Positions 32,318 to 40,593 of a stretch of 64,000 bases of DNA are shown here, piece by piece. A program made the translations under genes and the position numbers. A model generated the notes under the pieces. That model made no database searches and had not been told where the DNA came from. It saw only the letters and a list, made by a program, of their open reading frames with translations. How positions within the stretch are numbered: the stretch's first letter is position 1; each line of letters begins with the position of its first letter. This DNA is from Micromonospora sp. WMMA1947 (GTDB lineage: Bacteria > Actinomycetota > Actinomycetes > Mycobacteriales > Micromonosporaceae): NCBI RefSeq assembly GCF_027497355.1, contig NZ_CP114909.1:3429001-3493000 (forward strand), written 5' to 3'.

Positions 32318-33502
32318 CTAGCGGGCGGCGTAGGTCTGGGTGCTGACCAGGTGGGCCGCGCCTATCAGGCCGGCGGTGTCGCCGAGGTCGGACAGGACGA
32401 TCGGCATGCTGCCGGTGGCCAGCGGCGTGGACCGCCGGTAGACCACGCCCCGGATCTCCGCGAGCAGCACCGGCCCGATCCCGACCGGCGCACCGCCGAT
32501 GATCACGATGGCCGGGTTGACGAAGCTGACCAGCCCGACCAGCACCCGCCCGAGCCGGCGGGCGGCGTCGCGCACGAGCGTCTGCGCCGCCGGGTCGCCC
32601 TCGGTTGCCGCCGCCGCCACGTCGGCCACCGACAGCGTCCCGGCCGCCGCCAGCCGGTCCGCCAGCGCCGTCGAGCGCCCGGCCCGCGCGGCGCTCACCG
32701 CCTCCCGCACCAGTGCGACATCCCCGCAGTACGCCTCGACACACCCGTTGTTGCCGCAGCCGCAGAGCGGCCCGTCCTCGGTGAGCTGGAAGTGGCCGAT
32801 GTCGCCCGCCCCGCTGGCCGCGCCCCGGTACAGCGCGCCGGCGAGCACCAGCCCGCAGCCGATCGCCTCACCCAGCTTGACGTAGAGGAAGTCGTCGAAC
32901 GGGCGCCCGGTGCCCGCGTGCCGTTCGCCGAGGGCCATCGCGTTGGCGTCGTTGTCCACCTGCACCGGGCAGCCCAGTTCGGCGGCGAGCGTGTCGCGTA
33001 CCGGGTAGCGGTGCCAGCCGGGCAGGGCCGGCGCGGAGACCGGCGTGCCGTCGCGGACCTCGACCGGCGCGGGCAGCGCGACGCCGACGCCGGTGAGCGA
33101 CGCCAGTCCCGCCTCGACGCGCAGCTTGCCGAGCAGTTCGACGACGCGGCCGACCACCACGTCCGGGCCGAGCCGGACGTCCACCGGCTCGTCGTGGCGG
33201 GCGAGCGGGTTCAGCTCACCGTCGGTGAGCGCGACCCGCAGCACGCCGTCGCCGACGAGCACCGCACCGAACCGGACCTGCGCGCCGATGCGCAGCAGCG
33301 ACGAGCGGCGTCCGCCCCGGGACGCGGCCGGACCGGCGGTCTCCACCAGGCCGAGCGCGGTCAGCCGGTCCACCTCGGCGGCGAACCGGGCCCGAGGCAG
33401 GCCGAGGAGGTCGGCCAGTTCGACCCGGGAGCGTGGGCCGTCGTCGCGCAGCAGGCGCAGCAGTCGCGCCTGATCCGCCGTCTCCGGTCCGACCATCGGC
33501 AT
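32318..33502 (-). CDS. Second ROK family transcriptional regulator
   Basis: A 394-residue ROK repressor. ATG 33502 is chosen because GGGGAGGTGACCAC precedes it; an in-frame start at 33550 lacks a ribosome binding site. The N-terminal winged helix is ARLLRLLRDDGPRSRVELAD. The ROK part has GVGVALPAPVEV, DNDANAMALGERHAG and GEAIGCGLVLAGALYRG. The zinc motif CGCGNNGCVE is complete. It resembles the ROK protein at 11291 across its length and closes the sugar locus on the opposite strand. Its target is not obvious, as no CTTTTGT/GAAGCTATGGACA element lies upstream of it; it may control the secreted-enzyme genes or a distant operon. Confidence 0.92.
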   Translation of the reverse strand: MPMVGPETADQARLLRLLRDDGPRSRVELADLLGLPRARFAAEVDRLTALGLVETAGPAASRGGRRSSLLRIGAQVRFGAVLVGDGVLRVALTDGELNPLARHDEPVDVRLGPDVVVGRVVELLGKLRVEAGLASLTGVGVALPAPVEVRDGTPVSAPALPGWHRYPVRDTLAAELGCPVQVDNDANAMALGERHAGTGRPFDDFLYVKLGEAIGCGLVLAGALYRGAASGAGDIGHFQLTEDGPLCGCGNNGCVEAYCGDVALVREAVSAARAGRSTALADRLAAAGTLSVADVAAAATEGDPAAQTLVRDAARRLGRVLVGLVSFVNPAIVIIGGAPVGIGPVLLAEIRGVVYRRSTPLATGSMPIVLSDLGDTAGLIGAAHLVSTQTYAAR

Positions 33503-33553
33503 GTGGTCACCTCCCCACGGAGAATGTGCCACACCGCCGCCCGCGCACACGGG

Positions 33554-33587
33554 AGCGGGCCGGTCACCCGGAGGTGACCGGCCCGCT
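33554..33587 (-). terminator. Perfect 15-bp stem-loop terminator
   Basis: AGCGGGCCGGTCACC (33554-33568) pairs exactly with 33573-33587 around a 4-nt loop. On the minus strand it starts 11 bp after the stop of the YtxH-like gene and lies before the ROK gene, so it separates the two. Confidence 0.75.
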
Positions 33588-33598
33588 GTCCGCTTACG

Positions 33599-33985
33599 TC
33601 AGAGCGTGTTGCCGGTGCTGGACGGCTTGGTGCTCGTGCCGGTGGTGGTCGAGCCGGACGCGCTGGTCGAGCCCGTCCCGTTGGCGCTGCGGCTGCCGAC
33701 CGCGGCCGGCGTACCGGCGAACGGCTTGTCGGCGTCGGTCATGCCCGGCTTGCCGCCGTTGGTGGCGAGCTTCTCACCGAGCTTGGTCTGCCCCAGCTTG
33801 TCCTTGCCCTCCGAGTAGAGCCGGTTCGCCTGGGCCTGCGCGACCCCGGCCGCCTCCTGGACGGTCGGGTGGTCGAGCACCTTGCGCCCGCGGACCACCA
33901 GCTCCTCGTACTTCTCCCGGCCGGCACGGGCGCCCAGGACGAATCCCGCAGCCAGCCCGCCAAGAAACATGATCTTTCCGCGCAT
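33599..33985 (-). CDS. Small YtxH-like protein with disordered Ser/Thr/Gly tail
   Basis: A 128-residue protein. The first 20 residues (KIMFLGGLAAGFVLGARAG) form a glycine-rich hydrophobic helix, followed by GREKYEELVVRGRKVLDHP and a helical QAQANRLY region. The last 35 residues are a low-complexity tail of Ser, Thr, Gly. The layout matches the YtxH-like small envelope proteins common in actinobacteria, which have no known function. GGAAGGAGCC precedes ATG 33985. It stands alone with a terminator behind it. Confidence 0.8.
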   Translation of the reverse strand: MRGKIMFLGGLAAGFVLGARAGREKYEELVVRGRKVLDHPTVQEAAGVAQAQANRLYSEGKDKLGQTKLGEKLATNGGKPGMTDADKPFAGTPAAVGSRSANGTGSTSASGSTTTGTSTKPSSTGNTL

Positions 33986-34254
33986 GGCGGCTCCTTCCGT
34001 ACCTGACGCTCTCGCCGGTTTCCCGCCAGCTTGGCGGAACGACCGTCTCGCGCCTGCGTTCTCTGTCGACGGCTAACTACCCATCCTGCTCTCCGCTCAT
34101 GCCTCCCTGTGCCGAGATGACGATTTGTCCGGAATTCTGGCGCGTCCGCCGGTCGGGTCCGGTCCCGGCAACCCCCTGGCGCACCACCCCCCGATGTCCT
34201 GTACTCTTGTCCCCGTCGCACGGAGCGGAGAGATCCGAACCGAGCGGTGCACGG

Positions 34255-34327
34255 TCCCCTGTAGCTCAATTGGCAGAGCAGCCGGCTGTTAACCGGCAGG
34301 TTATTGGTTCGAGTCCAATCGGGGGAG
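34255..34327 (+). tRNA. tRNA-Asn (anticodon GTT)
   Basis: 73 nt fold as a cloverleaf. The acceptor is TCCCCTG paired with CGGGGGA (one G-T pair), the D-arm is AGCTCAATTGGCAGAGC, and the anticodon stem is GCCGG/CCGGC around CTGTTAA. The T-arm is ATTGGTTCGAGTCCAAT. The CCA end is not encoded. A TACTCT hexamer at about 34202 could be the -10 of its promoter. Confidence 0.95.
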
Positions 34328-34499
34328 CTTCGCTCCACGTCACGCCCGTCGGTAGATCCGGCGGGCGTTCGTCGTTCCTGCCTCCCCTCGCGCGTGCCCG
34401 GCTGCCCGGTTTCCGCCCGCGAGTCCTCGTTCGCCGGGCAGGATGGTCGGCGTCGACCTAGACTCCCGCTGCGTCGATTGATGCGTCGATTCGAGGACG

Positions 34500-36641
34500 G
34501 TGGAGATGGCCGCAGGACGCAGCCGCTGGACCGCGACGCTGATCGCGGTGGCGGTGGTGCTCGGCTGGCTGATCGTCGGCGGCATCGCCGGCCCGTACTC
34601 CGGCAAGCTCTGCGAGGTCTCCACCAACGACAACGCCTCCTTCCTGCCGGCCGACGCCGAGGCCACCCGGGCGCAGGACCTCGCCGCCGGATTCGTCGAC
34701 CGGGAGACCACCCCGGCACTCGTGGTCTACGAACGCCCCGGCGGCCTCACCCCGGCCGACCAGCAGCGCATCCAGGCCGACGCGGCCCGCTTCGCGGAGG
34801 TGCCGGGCGTGGTCGGCCCGCTGCCGCCGCCGATCGTCAGCCAGGACAAGCAGGCCGCCCAGGTGATCGTGCCGATCGACAGCGCCGAGGGCGAACAGAT
34901 CCGGTCCGTTGTGGAACGCCTGCGCGACATCGCCGGCCCGGACCGCGACGGGCTCACCGTCGACGTGGCCGGACCCGCCGGGCTGCTCGGCGACCTGATC
35001 GAGGTGTTCAGCGCGATCGACGGGCCGCTGCTGCTGGTCACGCTCACAGTGGTGCTCGTCATCCTGCTCGTCGTCTACCGCAGCCCGGTGCTGTGGATCT
35101 TCCCGCTGCTGGCCGCCGGGATGTCGTACTCGCTCGCCGCCGTCTTCGTCTACCTGCTCGCCGACCACGACATCGTCAAGCTCAACGGGCAGGCGCAGGG
35201 CATCCTCACCGTGCTCGTCTTCGGTGCCGGCACCGACTACGCGCTGCTGCTCATCGCCCGCTACCGGGAGGAACTGCACCGGCACGAGCGGCCCTGGGAC
35301 GCGATGCGGACCGCCTGGAAGGGCGCCGCCCCGGCCATCATCGCCTCCGGCGCCACAGTCATCGTCAGCCTGCTCTGCCTGCTGCTGTCCAGCCTCAACT
35401 CCAACCGCGCGCTCGGCCCGGTCAGCGCCGTCGGCATCGCCGCCACGCTGCTGGTGATGCTCACGTTCCTGCCCGCGCTGCTGGTCCTCGGCGGCCGCTG
35501 GGCGTTCTGGCCCCGGCGACCCCGGTACGACCAGGCCGACCCGCGCGCCGAACACGGCATCTGGGCGCGGATCGCCGGTTTCGTGGCGCGCCGCGCGCGT
35601 ACCGTCTGGGTCGTCACCGCCGTCGCGCTGGCAGTGCTCGCGATCGGGGTGACCCAGCTCGGCGCCACCACCCTCGGCCAGTCGCAGCTGTTCACCCAGC
35701 GCACCGACTCGGTGGCCGGGCAGGAGGTCATCGACAGGCACTTCCCGGCCGGCACCGGCAGCCCCGCCACCATCTTCACCACCCAGGACACCGCGCGGCA
35801 GGTCGCCCAGGTGGCGCAGGGCGTACCGGGAGTCGCCTCGGTGCTGCCGCTCGGCGAGCGGGGCGAGAACGCGCCGCCCGACCCGGACGCGCCCCCGAAG
35901 GTGGTCGACGGGCGGGTGCAGCTCAACGTCACGCTCGCCGACCCGCCGGACAGCAACGGCGCCGAACGCACCATCCGCGACCTGCGCGAGGCGGTGCACC
36001 GGGTACCCGGCGCCGACGCCGTGGTCGGCGGCTTCACCGCGATCAACGTCGACACCGCCGACGCCTCGGTACGCGACCGCGACGTCATCATCCCGCTGGT
36101 GCTGCTCGTCATCGCGGTCATCCTGGCGCTGCTGCTGCGCGCCCTCGTCGCACCGGTGCTGCTGATCGCCACGGTGGTGCTGTCGTTCCTGGCCACGCTG
36201 GGCCTGTGCGCGCTGCTGTTCCGGTACGTCTTCGACTTCCCCGGCGTCGACCAGTCGTTCCCGCTGTTCGCGTTCGTCTTCCTGGTCGCGCTCGGCATCG
36301 ACTACAACATCTTCCTGATGAGCCGGGTCCGCGAGGAGTCGGTACGCCGCGGCACCCGCGCCGGTGTGCTCGCCGGACTGGCCGTCACCGGCGGCGTGAT
36401 CACCTCCGCCGGCATCGTGCTCGCCGCCACGTTCTCCGCGCTCGCCGTCCTGCCGCTCGTGGTGCTCGTCGAGCTGGGCGTGGCGGTAGCCGTCGGCGTC
36501 CTCCTCGACACCATCGTGGTCCGCTCGCTGCTGGTGCCCGCGCTCGCGTACGACATCGGGCCGAAGGTCTGGTGGCCGGGCCGCTTGTCGCGGTCGCACC
36601 GCGAGGGCGACCGGGCCGGGGCGGGGGTGGACCGTGCCTGA
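34500..36641 (+). CDS. MMPL family RND-type transporter
   Basis: A 713-residue membrane protein with two repeated halves, each one helix, a large outer domain and five helices. The helix motifs that carry the proton relay are GAGTDYALLLIARYREEL in the first half and ALGIDYNIFLMSRVREES in the second. GTG 34500 follows GAGGAC; ATG 34506 is an alternative. The C-terminus is a short charged tail. MMPL proteins export lipids or drugs across the membrane. The gene overlaps the next one by 8 bp, so the two may share a lipid or pigment-related task. Confidence 0.92.
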   Translation: MEMAAGRSRWTATLIAVAVVLGWLIVGGIAGPYSGKLCEVSTNDNASFLPADAEATRAQDLAAGFVDRETTPALVVYERPGGLTPADQQRIQADAARFAEVPGVVGPLPPPIVSQDKQAAQVIVPIDSAEGEQIRSVVERLRDIAGPDRDGLTVDVAGPAGLLGDLIEVFSAIDGPLLLVTLTVVLVILLVVYRSPVLWIFPLLAAGMSYSLAAVFVYLLADHDIVKLNGQAQGILTVLVFGAGTDYALLLIARYREELHRHERPWDAMRTAWKGAAPAIIASGATVIVSLLCLLLSSLNSNRALGPVSAVGIAATLLVMLTFLPALLVLGGRWAFWPRRPRYDQADPRAEHGIWARIAGFVARRARTVWVVTAVALAVLAIGVTQLGATTLGQSQLFTQRTDSVAGQEVIDRHFPAGTGSPATIFTTQDTARQVAQVAQGVPGVASVLPLGERGENAPPDPDAPPKVVDGRVQLNVTLADPPDSNGAERTIRDLREAVHRVPGADAVVGGFTAINVDTADASVRDRDVIIPLVLLVIAVILALLLRALVAPVLLIATVVLSFLATLGLCALLFRYVFDFPGVDQSFPLFAFVFLVALGIDYNIFLMSRVREESVRRGTRAGVLAGLAVTGGVITSAGIVLAATFSALAVLPLVVLVELGVAVAVGVLLDTIVVRSLLVPALAYDIGPKVWWPGRLSRSHREGDRAGAGVDRA

Positions 36642-37869
36642 CACGGACGTGGTGGTAGTCGGCGGCGGCCTGGCCGGTCTCGCCGCCGCCCGGCGGCTGC
36701 ACCGCGCCGGCGTGCCCTGGCGGCTGGTGGAGGCGGGCGACCGGCTCGGCGGGCGGGTCGCCACCGACCGGGTCGACGGGTTCCTGCTGGACCGGGGCTT
36801 CCAGGTGCTCAACGCCGCGTACCCGCGACTCACCGGCCTGGTCGACGTCGGCGCGCTCGGGATGAGCTGGTTCACGCCCGGCGTGCTGGTACGCCGTGGC
36901 GACCGGCTGGAACGCCTGGTCAACCCGCTGCGCGAACCGACCGGCGCGCCCGGCACGCTCACCGCCGGCATCGGATCACTGACCGACCGGTTGCGGTTCG
37001 CCGCGCTCGCCGCCGGCTACGCGACGGTGCCGGTCGGCCGGCTGCTCGGCACACCCGAGACCAGCGCCGAGACGGCGCTGCGAAGGGCCGGGCTCTCCGA
37101 CGCGATCATCGAGGAACTGCTGCGGCCGTTCCTGTCCGGCGTGCTGCTCGACCGCGAGCTGGCCACCTCCAGCCACGTCCTCGCGGTCATCATGCGCTCC
37201 TTCGCCCGGGGCCGGATCGGCCTGCCGGCGGACGGCATGGCGGCGCTGCCCCGGGCGCTCGCCGTGCCGCTTCCCGCCGAGCTGATCGAGCTGAACAGCC
37301 CGGTCACCGAGGTCGCGCCCGGCCGGGTCCGCACCCCGTCCGGCGAGATCACCGCCCGCGCCGTCGTGGTCGCCGCCGACCCGCCGGCGGCGGCCACGCT
37401 GCTGCCAGGGCTGCCGCGGGTACGCATGCACGCGTACACCACCTACTACCACCGCTCCGGCACGGCGCCACTGGACGAGCCGATCCTGCTGCTCGACGGC
37501 GACCGGCGCGAGCTCGTCGCCAACACGGTGGTGGTGAGCCGGGCCGCGCCCACGTACGCCCCCGACGGCCAGCATTTGGTCGCCACCTCGGTGGTCGGCC
37601 CGCAGGCACCGCCCGAACCGGTGATCCGGCGCGAACTGGACCGCCTCTACGGCCGCTCCACCGCCGACTGGACCCACCTCACCACCGTCGCCGTGCCGGA
37701 GGCGCTCCCGGCCGCACCGCCACCACAGGGCCGGCTGCGCAAACCGGTGGCGCTCGGCGACGGCCTGTACGTAGCAGGCGACCACCGGGACAGTCCGTCC
37801 ATCCAGGGAGCGCTCGCCAGCGGGTGGCGGACGGCCGGCGCGGTCCTCGCGCAGTTGCGGCGAGCGTGA
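36634..37869 (+). CDS. FAD-dependent oxidoreductase, protoporphyrinogen-oxidase/phytoene-desaturase-like
   Basis: A 411-residue flavoprotein. The FAD-binding start is TDVVVVGGGLAGLAAARRL, followed by LVEAGDRLGGRV and a GFLLDRGFQVLNAAYP block. The C-terminal FAD motif is GLYVAGDHRDSPSIQGALAS. It belongs to the amine oxidase/carotenoid-desaturase superfamily; the exact substrate is not clear, and it is not close to heme-pathway genes here. GTG 36634 lies within the end of the MMPL gene, so translation is coupled. Confidence 0.88.
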   Translation: MPDTDVVVVGGGLAGLAAARRLHRAGVPWRLVEAGDRLGGRVATDRVDGFLLDRGFQVLNAAYPRLTGLVDVGALGMSWFTPGVLVRRGDRLERLVNPLREPTGAPGTLTAGIGSLTDRLRFAALAAGYATVPVGRLLGTPETSAETALRRAGLSDAIIEELLRPFLSGVLLDRELATSSHVLAVIMRSFARGRIGLPADGMAALPRALAVPLPAELIELNSPVTEVAPGRVRTPSGEITARAVVVAADPPAAATLLPGLPRVRMHAYTTYYHRSGTAPLDEPILLLDGDRRELVANTVVVSRAAPTYAPDGQHLVATSVVGPQAPPEPVIRRELDRLYGRSTADWTHLTTVAVPEALPAAPPPQGRLRKPVALGDGLYVAGDHRDSPSIQGALASGWRTAGAVLAQLRRA

Positions 37870-37993
37870 GCGATTGGTCGACGGGTTGCGCGTTGTTATC
37901 CTCGCGTAGCCCATCGTGCTGTCGCGGCCGTGTTTCCGCCCGGTAGGTGGTGGTCCGCGCAGCGATCGGCGGGTTACGATCCGGCGCGGTCAC

Positions 37994-38070
37994 GGGGCGG
38001 TAGCTCAGCCGGTTAGAGCAGGGGACTCATAATCCCTCGGTCGCGGGTTCGAACCCCGCCCGCCCCACCA
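37994..38070 (+). tRNA. tRNA-Met (anticodon CAT), CCA encoded
   Basis: 77 nt including CCA. The acceptor GGGGCGG pairs with CCGCCCC; the D-arm is AGCTCAGCCGGTTAGAGC, the anticodon arm GGGGACTCATAATCCCT, and the T-arm GCGGGTTCGAACCCCGC. The CAT anticodon in this context fits elongator Met; a tRNA-Ile whose C34 is modified to lysidine cannot be ruled out by eye. Its 3' end touches an integrase remnant, so it is probably an old attachment site. Confidence 0.9.
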
Positions 38071-38190
38071 CATGTTTTCCCTGGTTAGCCACTTCGTCCT
38101 CGAACAGGTGCGCTTACACGTCCAACGTCATGGCCGCCGAAGCGTGCCCGAGCATCGGTATCTGCCGACGGGTGGCGGGCTTGGGAATCC
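38071..38190 (-). pseudogene. Remnant of a tyrosine recombinase (integrase) C-terminus
   Basis: On the minus strand the last 40 or so codons read KPATRRQIPMLGHASAAMTLDV, then a TAA stop, then in the same frame AHLFEDEVANQGKH. This is the box-III end of tyrosine integrases, normally LGHASAAMTLDVYAHLFED. The stop stands exactly where the catalytic Tyr codon belongs. Nothing upstream continues the integrase; an ATPase gene ends six bases away. It lies directly against the tRNA 3' end, the normal place for such an integrase. A dead remnant of an integrated element. Confidence 0.85.
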
Positions 38191-38195
38191 TTGTG

Positions 38196-38735
38196 TCAGG
38201 GGACCGATGGAGGCCAGCGATGCCTGCGCCAGTCCTCCCAAGTCGCGAATCCTGCCGGCGGGCAATCGACAGGTTCACTGCCGTCGAGTTCCCCTTCGGT
38301 CGGGATGCTGATGACGGCAGCCCACCCGGCGAGTTCCTCGTCGGACATGTGCCACGTCGTGTGCGGCTCTTCGGCTTGGCGCCGGTCAAGTCGTCTCCGC
38401 TGCTCGGCCGGTGGGAGTTCGAAGTAGCGCATCTCCACCGCCGCGCCGAGGTCGGCAGCTGCCTGCCGTAGCGCGGAGCGCTCATCTCGACCCCAGAGGC
38501 CGAAGTCGATGACGACGTTGATGCCGAGATTGAGGGCGCGCAGCCCAATCTCGATGAGCCGTCCTTCGATCACGTCCGAGGCCGACGGCGGGTTCGCGAG
38601 GCCGTACAGGGCCTTTACCCACTCGTCCTTCGTGAGGCGAAGAGCCTGCTCCTCGGCTTCTATGCGCCGCGCTTCTGTGGTCTTCCCGGTACCTGGCAGT
38701 CCTACCGTCAGGAACAGAGTCGGTCGTGTCGTCAT
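38196..38735 (-). CDS. AAA/zeta-toxin-like P-loop kinase
   Basis: A 179-residue nucleotide kinase-like protein. Walker A is VGLPGTGKTT (residues 11-20), an RLTKDEWVKALYG lid-type segment follows, then NVVIDFGLWGRDERSA (Walker-B-like). Basic residues RRRLDRR near 115 could form the substrate site. Similar stand-alone proteins are annotated as AAA family ATPases or chloramphenicol-phosphotransferase/zeta-like kinases. No antitoxin partner is visible. Codon GC is lower than in the sugar locus, in keeping with arrival on the element whose integrase remnant abuts it. Confidence 0.8.
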   Translation of the reverse strand: MTTRPTLFLTVGLPGTGKTTEARRIEAEEQALRLTKDEWVKALYGLANPPSASDVIEGRLIEIGLRALNLGINVVIDFGLWGRDERSALRQAAADLGAAVEMRYFELPPAEQRRRLDRRQAEEPHTTWHMSDEELAGWAAVISIPTEGELDGSEPVDCPPAGFATWEDWRRHRWPPSVP

Positions 38736-39051
38736 CGTTTCCCCATCCGAACGGTCGCGCCATCATCGCTGACGCTCGCTCATGCCGCGACCAGCGCGTA
38801 GGTGTCGCCGATCAGTTGGCGGACGGGTGTCGCGCATCAGCCGACGGAAGACATGGCCCGTGCGGTCTGCGTTGCCGAATTCCGCTCTGTCAGATCAAGG
38901 CGGCCCGCGAGCGGGCCCGCGCCGACCGGCCACGCTGACGGACGACAAGAGCTTGAAGACCTCGCGGCTCCGCCCCGAACCCCGGCCCGCCTCAGAGATC
39001 CGCCACCATCGTCGGGCGACGGCAGACGGCAGGACGGGGCATGATGCTCGG
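38736..39051. other. Intergenic region, 316 bp, no supported gene
   Basis: Lies between the divergent kinase-like and GNAT genes. Short frames exist in all directions but none has a ribosome binding site or recognisable protein. CGGCCCGCGAGCGGGCCCG near 38901 forms a small hairpin. It should contain promoters for both genes. Confidence 0.5.
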
Positions 39052-39726
39052 ATGACATTGGCCGAGATCTGGCCCGTGCACCGTCTGCGGGTGACGACGT
39101 CCGTGCTTGAGCTGGCTGTGCCGGGTGAGGACGAGCTTGCTGAACTGGCGATCCATGCGGCAGCCGGCATCTACGATCCGCAGAACCGCTTTCTGGCGCG
39201 TTCGCCAGTAGCGGGATGGGAGTCCGGACCGTCTCCCCAGGCAGAGTGGTCGTTCTTGCGGTACTACTGGGCGTCCCTGGCGGACTGGCGGCCGAGCAGA
39301 TGGAACCTGGTCATGGCTGTGAAGGTCGATGGCGCGTGCGTCGGGGTGCAGGAGATCGGCGCGCAGGATTTCGGGATCACGAAGACCGTTTCGACGGGGT
39401 CATGGATCGCGCGGCGGTTCCAGCGGCGTGGTTATGGCAAGGAGATGCGGCGCGCCATCCTGCACCTTGCGTTCGCCGGGCTGGGAGCGGATCGCGCCGA
39501 GTCCGCCGCCTGGTCCACCAACGCGCCGTCGCTGGGAGTCTCGTGGTCGCTTGGCTATCAGTCGAACGGCACCACTATTCGGACCTTCGACGGTGCCCGT
39601 CAGGAGCAGATCAACCTGGTGCTCGACCGCGAGCGGTGGGAGAGCCACCGTGACGACATCGCGATCCATGGACTCAGCGACGAGGTGCTTGAGCTGATGG
39701 ACGTCAAGCGGGACGCGTCCCGGTGA
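39052..39726 (+). CDS. GNAT family N-acetyltransferase
   Basis: A 224-residue acetyltransferase of the RimJ/RimL kind. WPVHRLRVTTSVLELAVPGE opens it; the acetyl-CoA loop is ARRFQRRGYGKEMRRAILHL near 120-140, followed by the family's AAWSTNAPSLGVSWSLGYQ. ATG 39052 is the first start that keeps the family N-terminus; no strong ribosome binding site is seen. It belongs to the lower-GC patch that follows the integrase remnant. Substrate unknown. Confidence 0.85.
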   Translation: MTLAEIWPVHRLRVTTSVLELAVPGEDELAELAIHAAAGIYDPQNRFLARSPVAGWESGPSPQAEWSFLRYYWASLADWRPSRWNLVMAVKVDGACVGVQEIGAQDFGITKTVSTGSWIARRFQRRGYGKEMRRAILHLAFAGLGADRAESAAWSTNAPSLGVSWSLGYQSNGTTIRTFDGARQEQINLVLDRERWESHRDDIAIHGLSDEVLELMDVKRDASR

Positions 39727-39749
39727 TGGCCGCTGCCATGATCAGGACG

Positions 39750-40457
39750 TCATCGCGGTGCGACGCCGGGGCGTGACCATTGCGCGGTGGGGCGGCCGTC
39801 GAGACGCCACGGGTGCCCGTTGCCCCGCGGCCAGCCTTCAGGCGAGTTCTCCCAGTTCTCCTGCCGGCCGTACACCGTGAGGTCCAGGGCGTGGTAGGTG
39901 GTCATCAACGCCTCAACGCCCCGCCCGGTGGTCCAGTAGGTCTCGTAGACGTTGTCGCCGTCGCGCAGGTAGCACGCGATGAACCCGAAGTGACGACCGT
40001 CGGCCAGAGCCGGGTCGGAGTCTTTCGCCGAATACCAGGGGAACCGGTAGCCCATGAACTCGGCGAACGGGGCACTTTCGTCGTAGGGGCCCTCGCAGAA
40101 CACGGCATAGGTGACGTCCCGAGCGTGCAGGTAGTCCAGCGTCTGCATGTGACAGGTCGAGAAGGTGCACCCCTCACACTGATGCTCGTACGGATTGCCG
40201 TCGTGCCACATGTGGAAGTAGGCGATGAGCATCCGGCGGCCCTCGAACACTTCCACCAGCGGGATGTCCCCGCCAGGGCCCCGCACTGTCACCGCCGGCA
40301 TCAAGGTCATCGGCAGCTGACGACGAGCGGCTGCGATCGCGTCTCCTTCGCGGGTATGGGCCTTCTCCCGTACGAGCAGTTCGTCGCGCTTGCGCAGCCA
40401 GGTCTCCCGGTCGACGACCGGGGGCGCGGCGGCGTCGGACGTGGGGGTTGTCGTCAT
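39750..40457 (-). CDS. DUF899 family thioredoxin-like protein
   Basis: A 235-residue DUF899 protein. Typical blocks are WLRKRDELLVREKAHTREGD at the start, LVEVFEGRRMLIAYFHMW, the CxxC-like HQCEGCTFSTCHMQTLDYL, and FPWYSAKDSD. The C-terminus has the YETYWTTGRGVEALMTTYHA pattern. ATG 40457 follows AAGGAG. The fold is thioredoxin-like and the function is unknown. It is divergent from an ECF sigma factor gene, a pairing that often reflects regulation of one by the other. Confidence 0.9.
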   Translation of the reverse strand: MTTTPTSDAAAPPVVDRETWLRKRDELLVREKAHTREGDAIAAARRQLPMTLMPAVTVRGPGGDIPLVEVFEGRRMLIAYFHMWHDGNPYEHQCEGCTFSTCHMQTLDYLHARDVTYAVFCEGPYDESAPFAEFMGYRFPWYSAKDSDPALADGRHFGFIACYLRDGDNVYETYWTTGRGVEALMTTYHALDLTVYGRQENWENSPEGWPRGNGHPWRLDGRPTAQWSRPGVAPR

Positions 40458-40593
40458 GGCTGTCTCCTTCGTGGAGGGGGATCGGTCACAGGTACAGACG
40501 ACCGAGTCGGCGATTGTCATCGGTGACCGATGACGGATGGGGTCCGCGGTCGTCAGTACGGTTGTGAGCACCACTCAGTCCCGGGGAAATCAC

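Noticed and set aside
34458..36971. An 837-codon minus-strand frame over the MMPL gene
   Set aside because: Composition is that of an antisense shadow and the MMPL helices and motifs on the plus strand are unambiguous.
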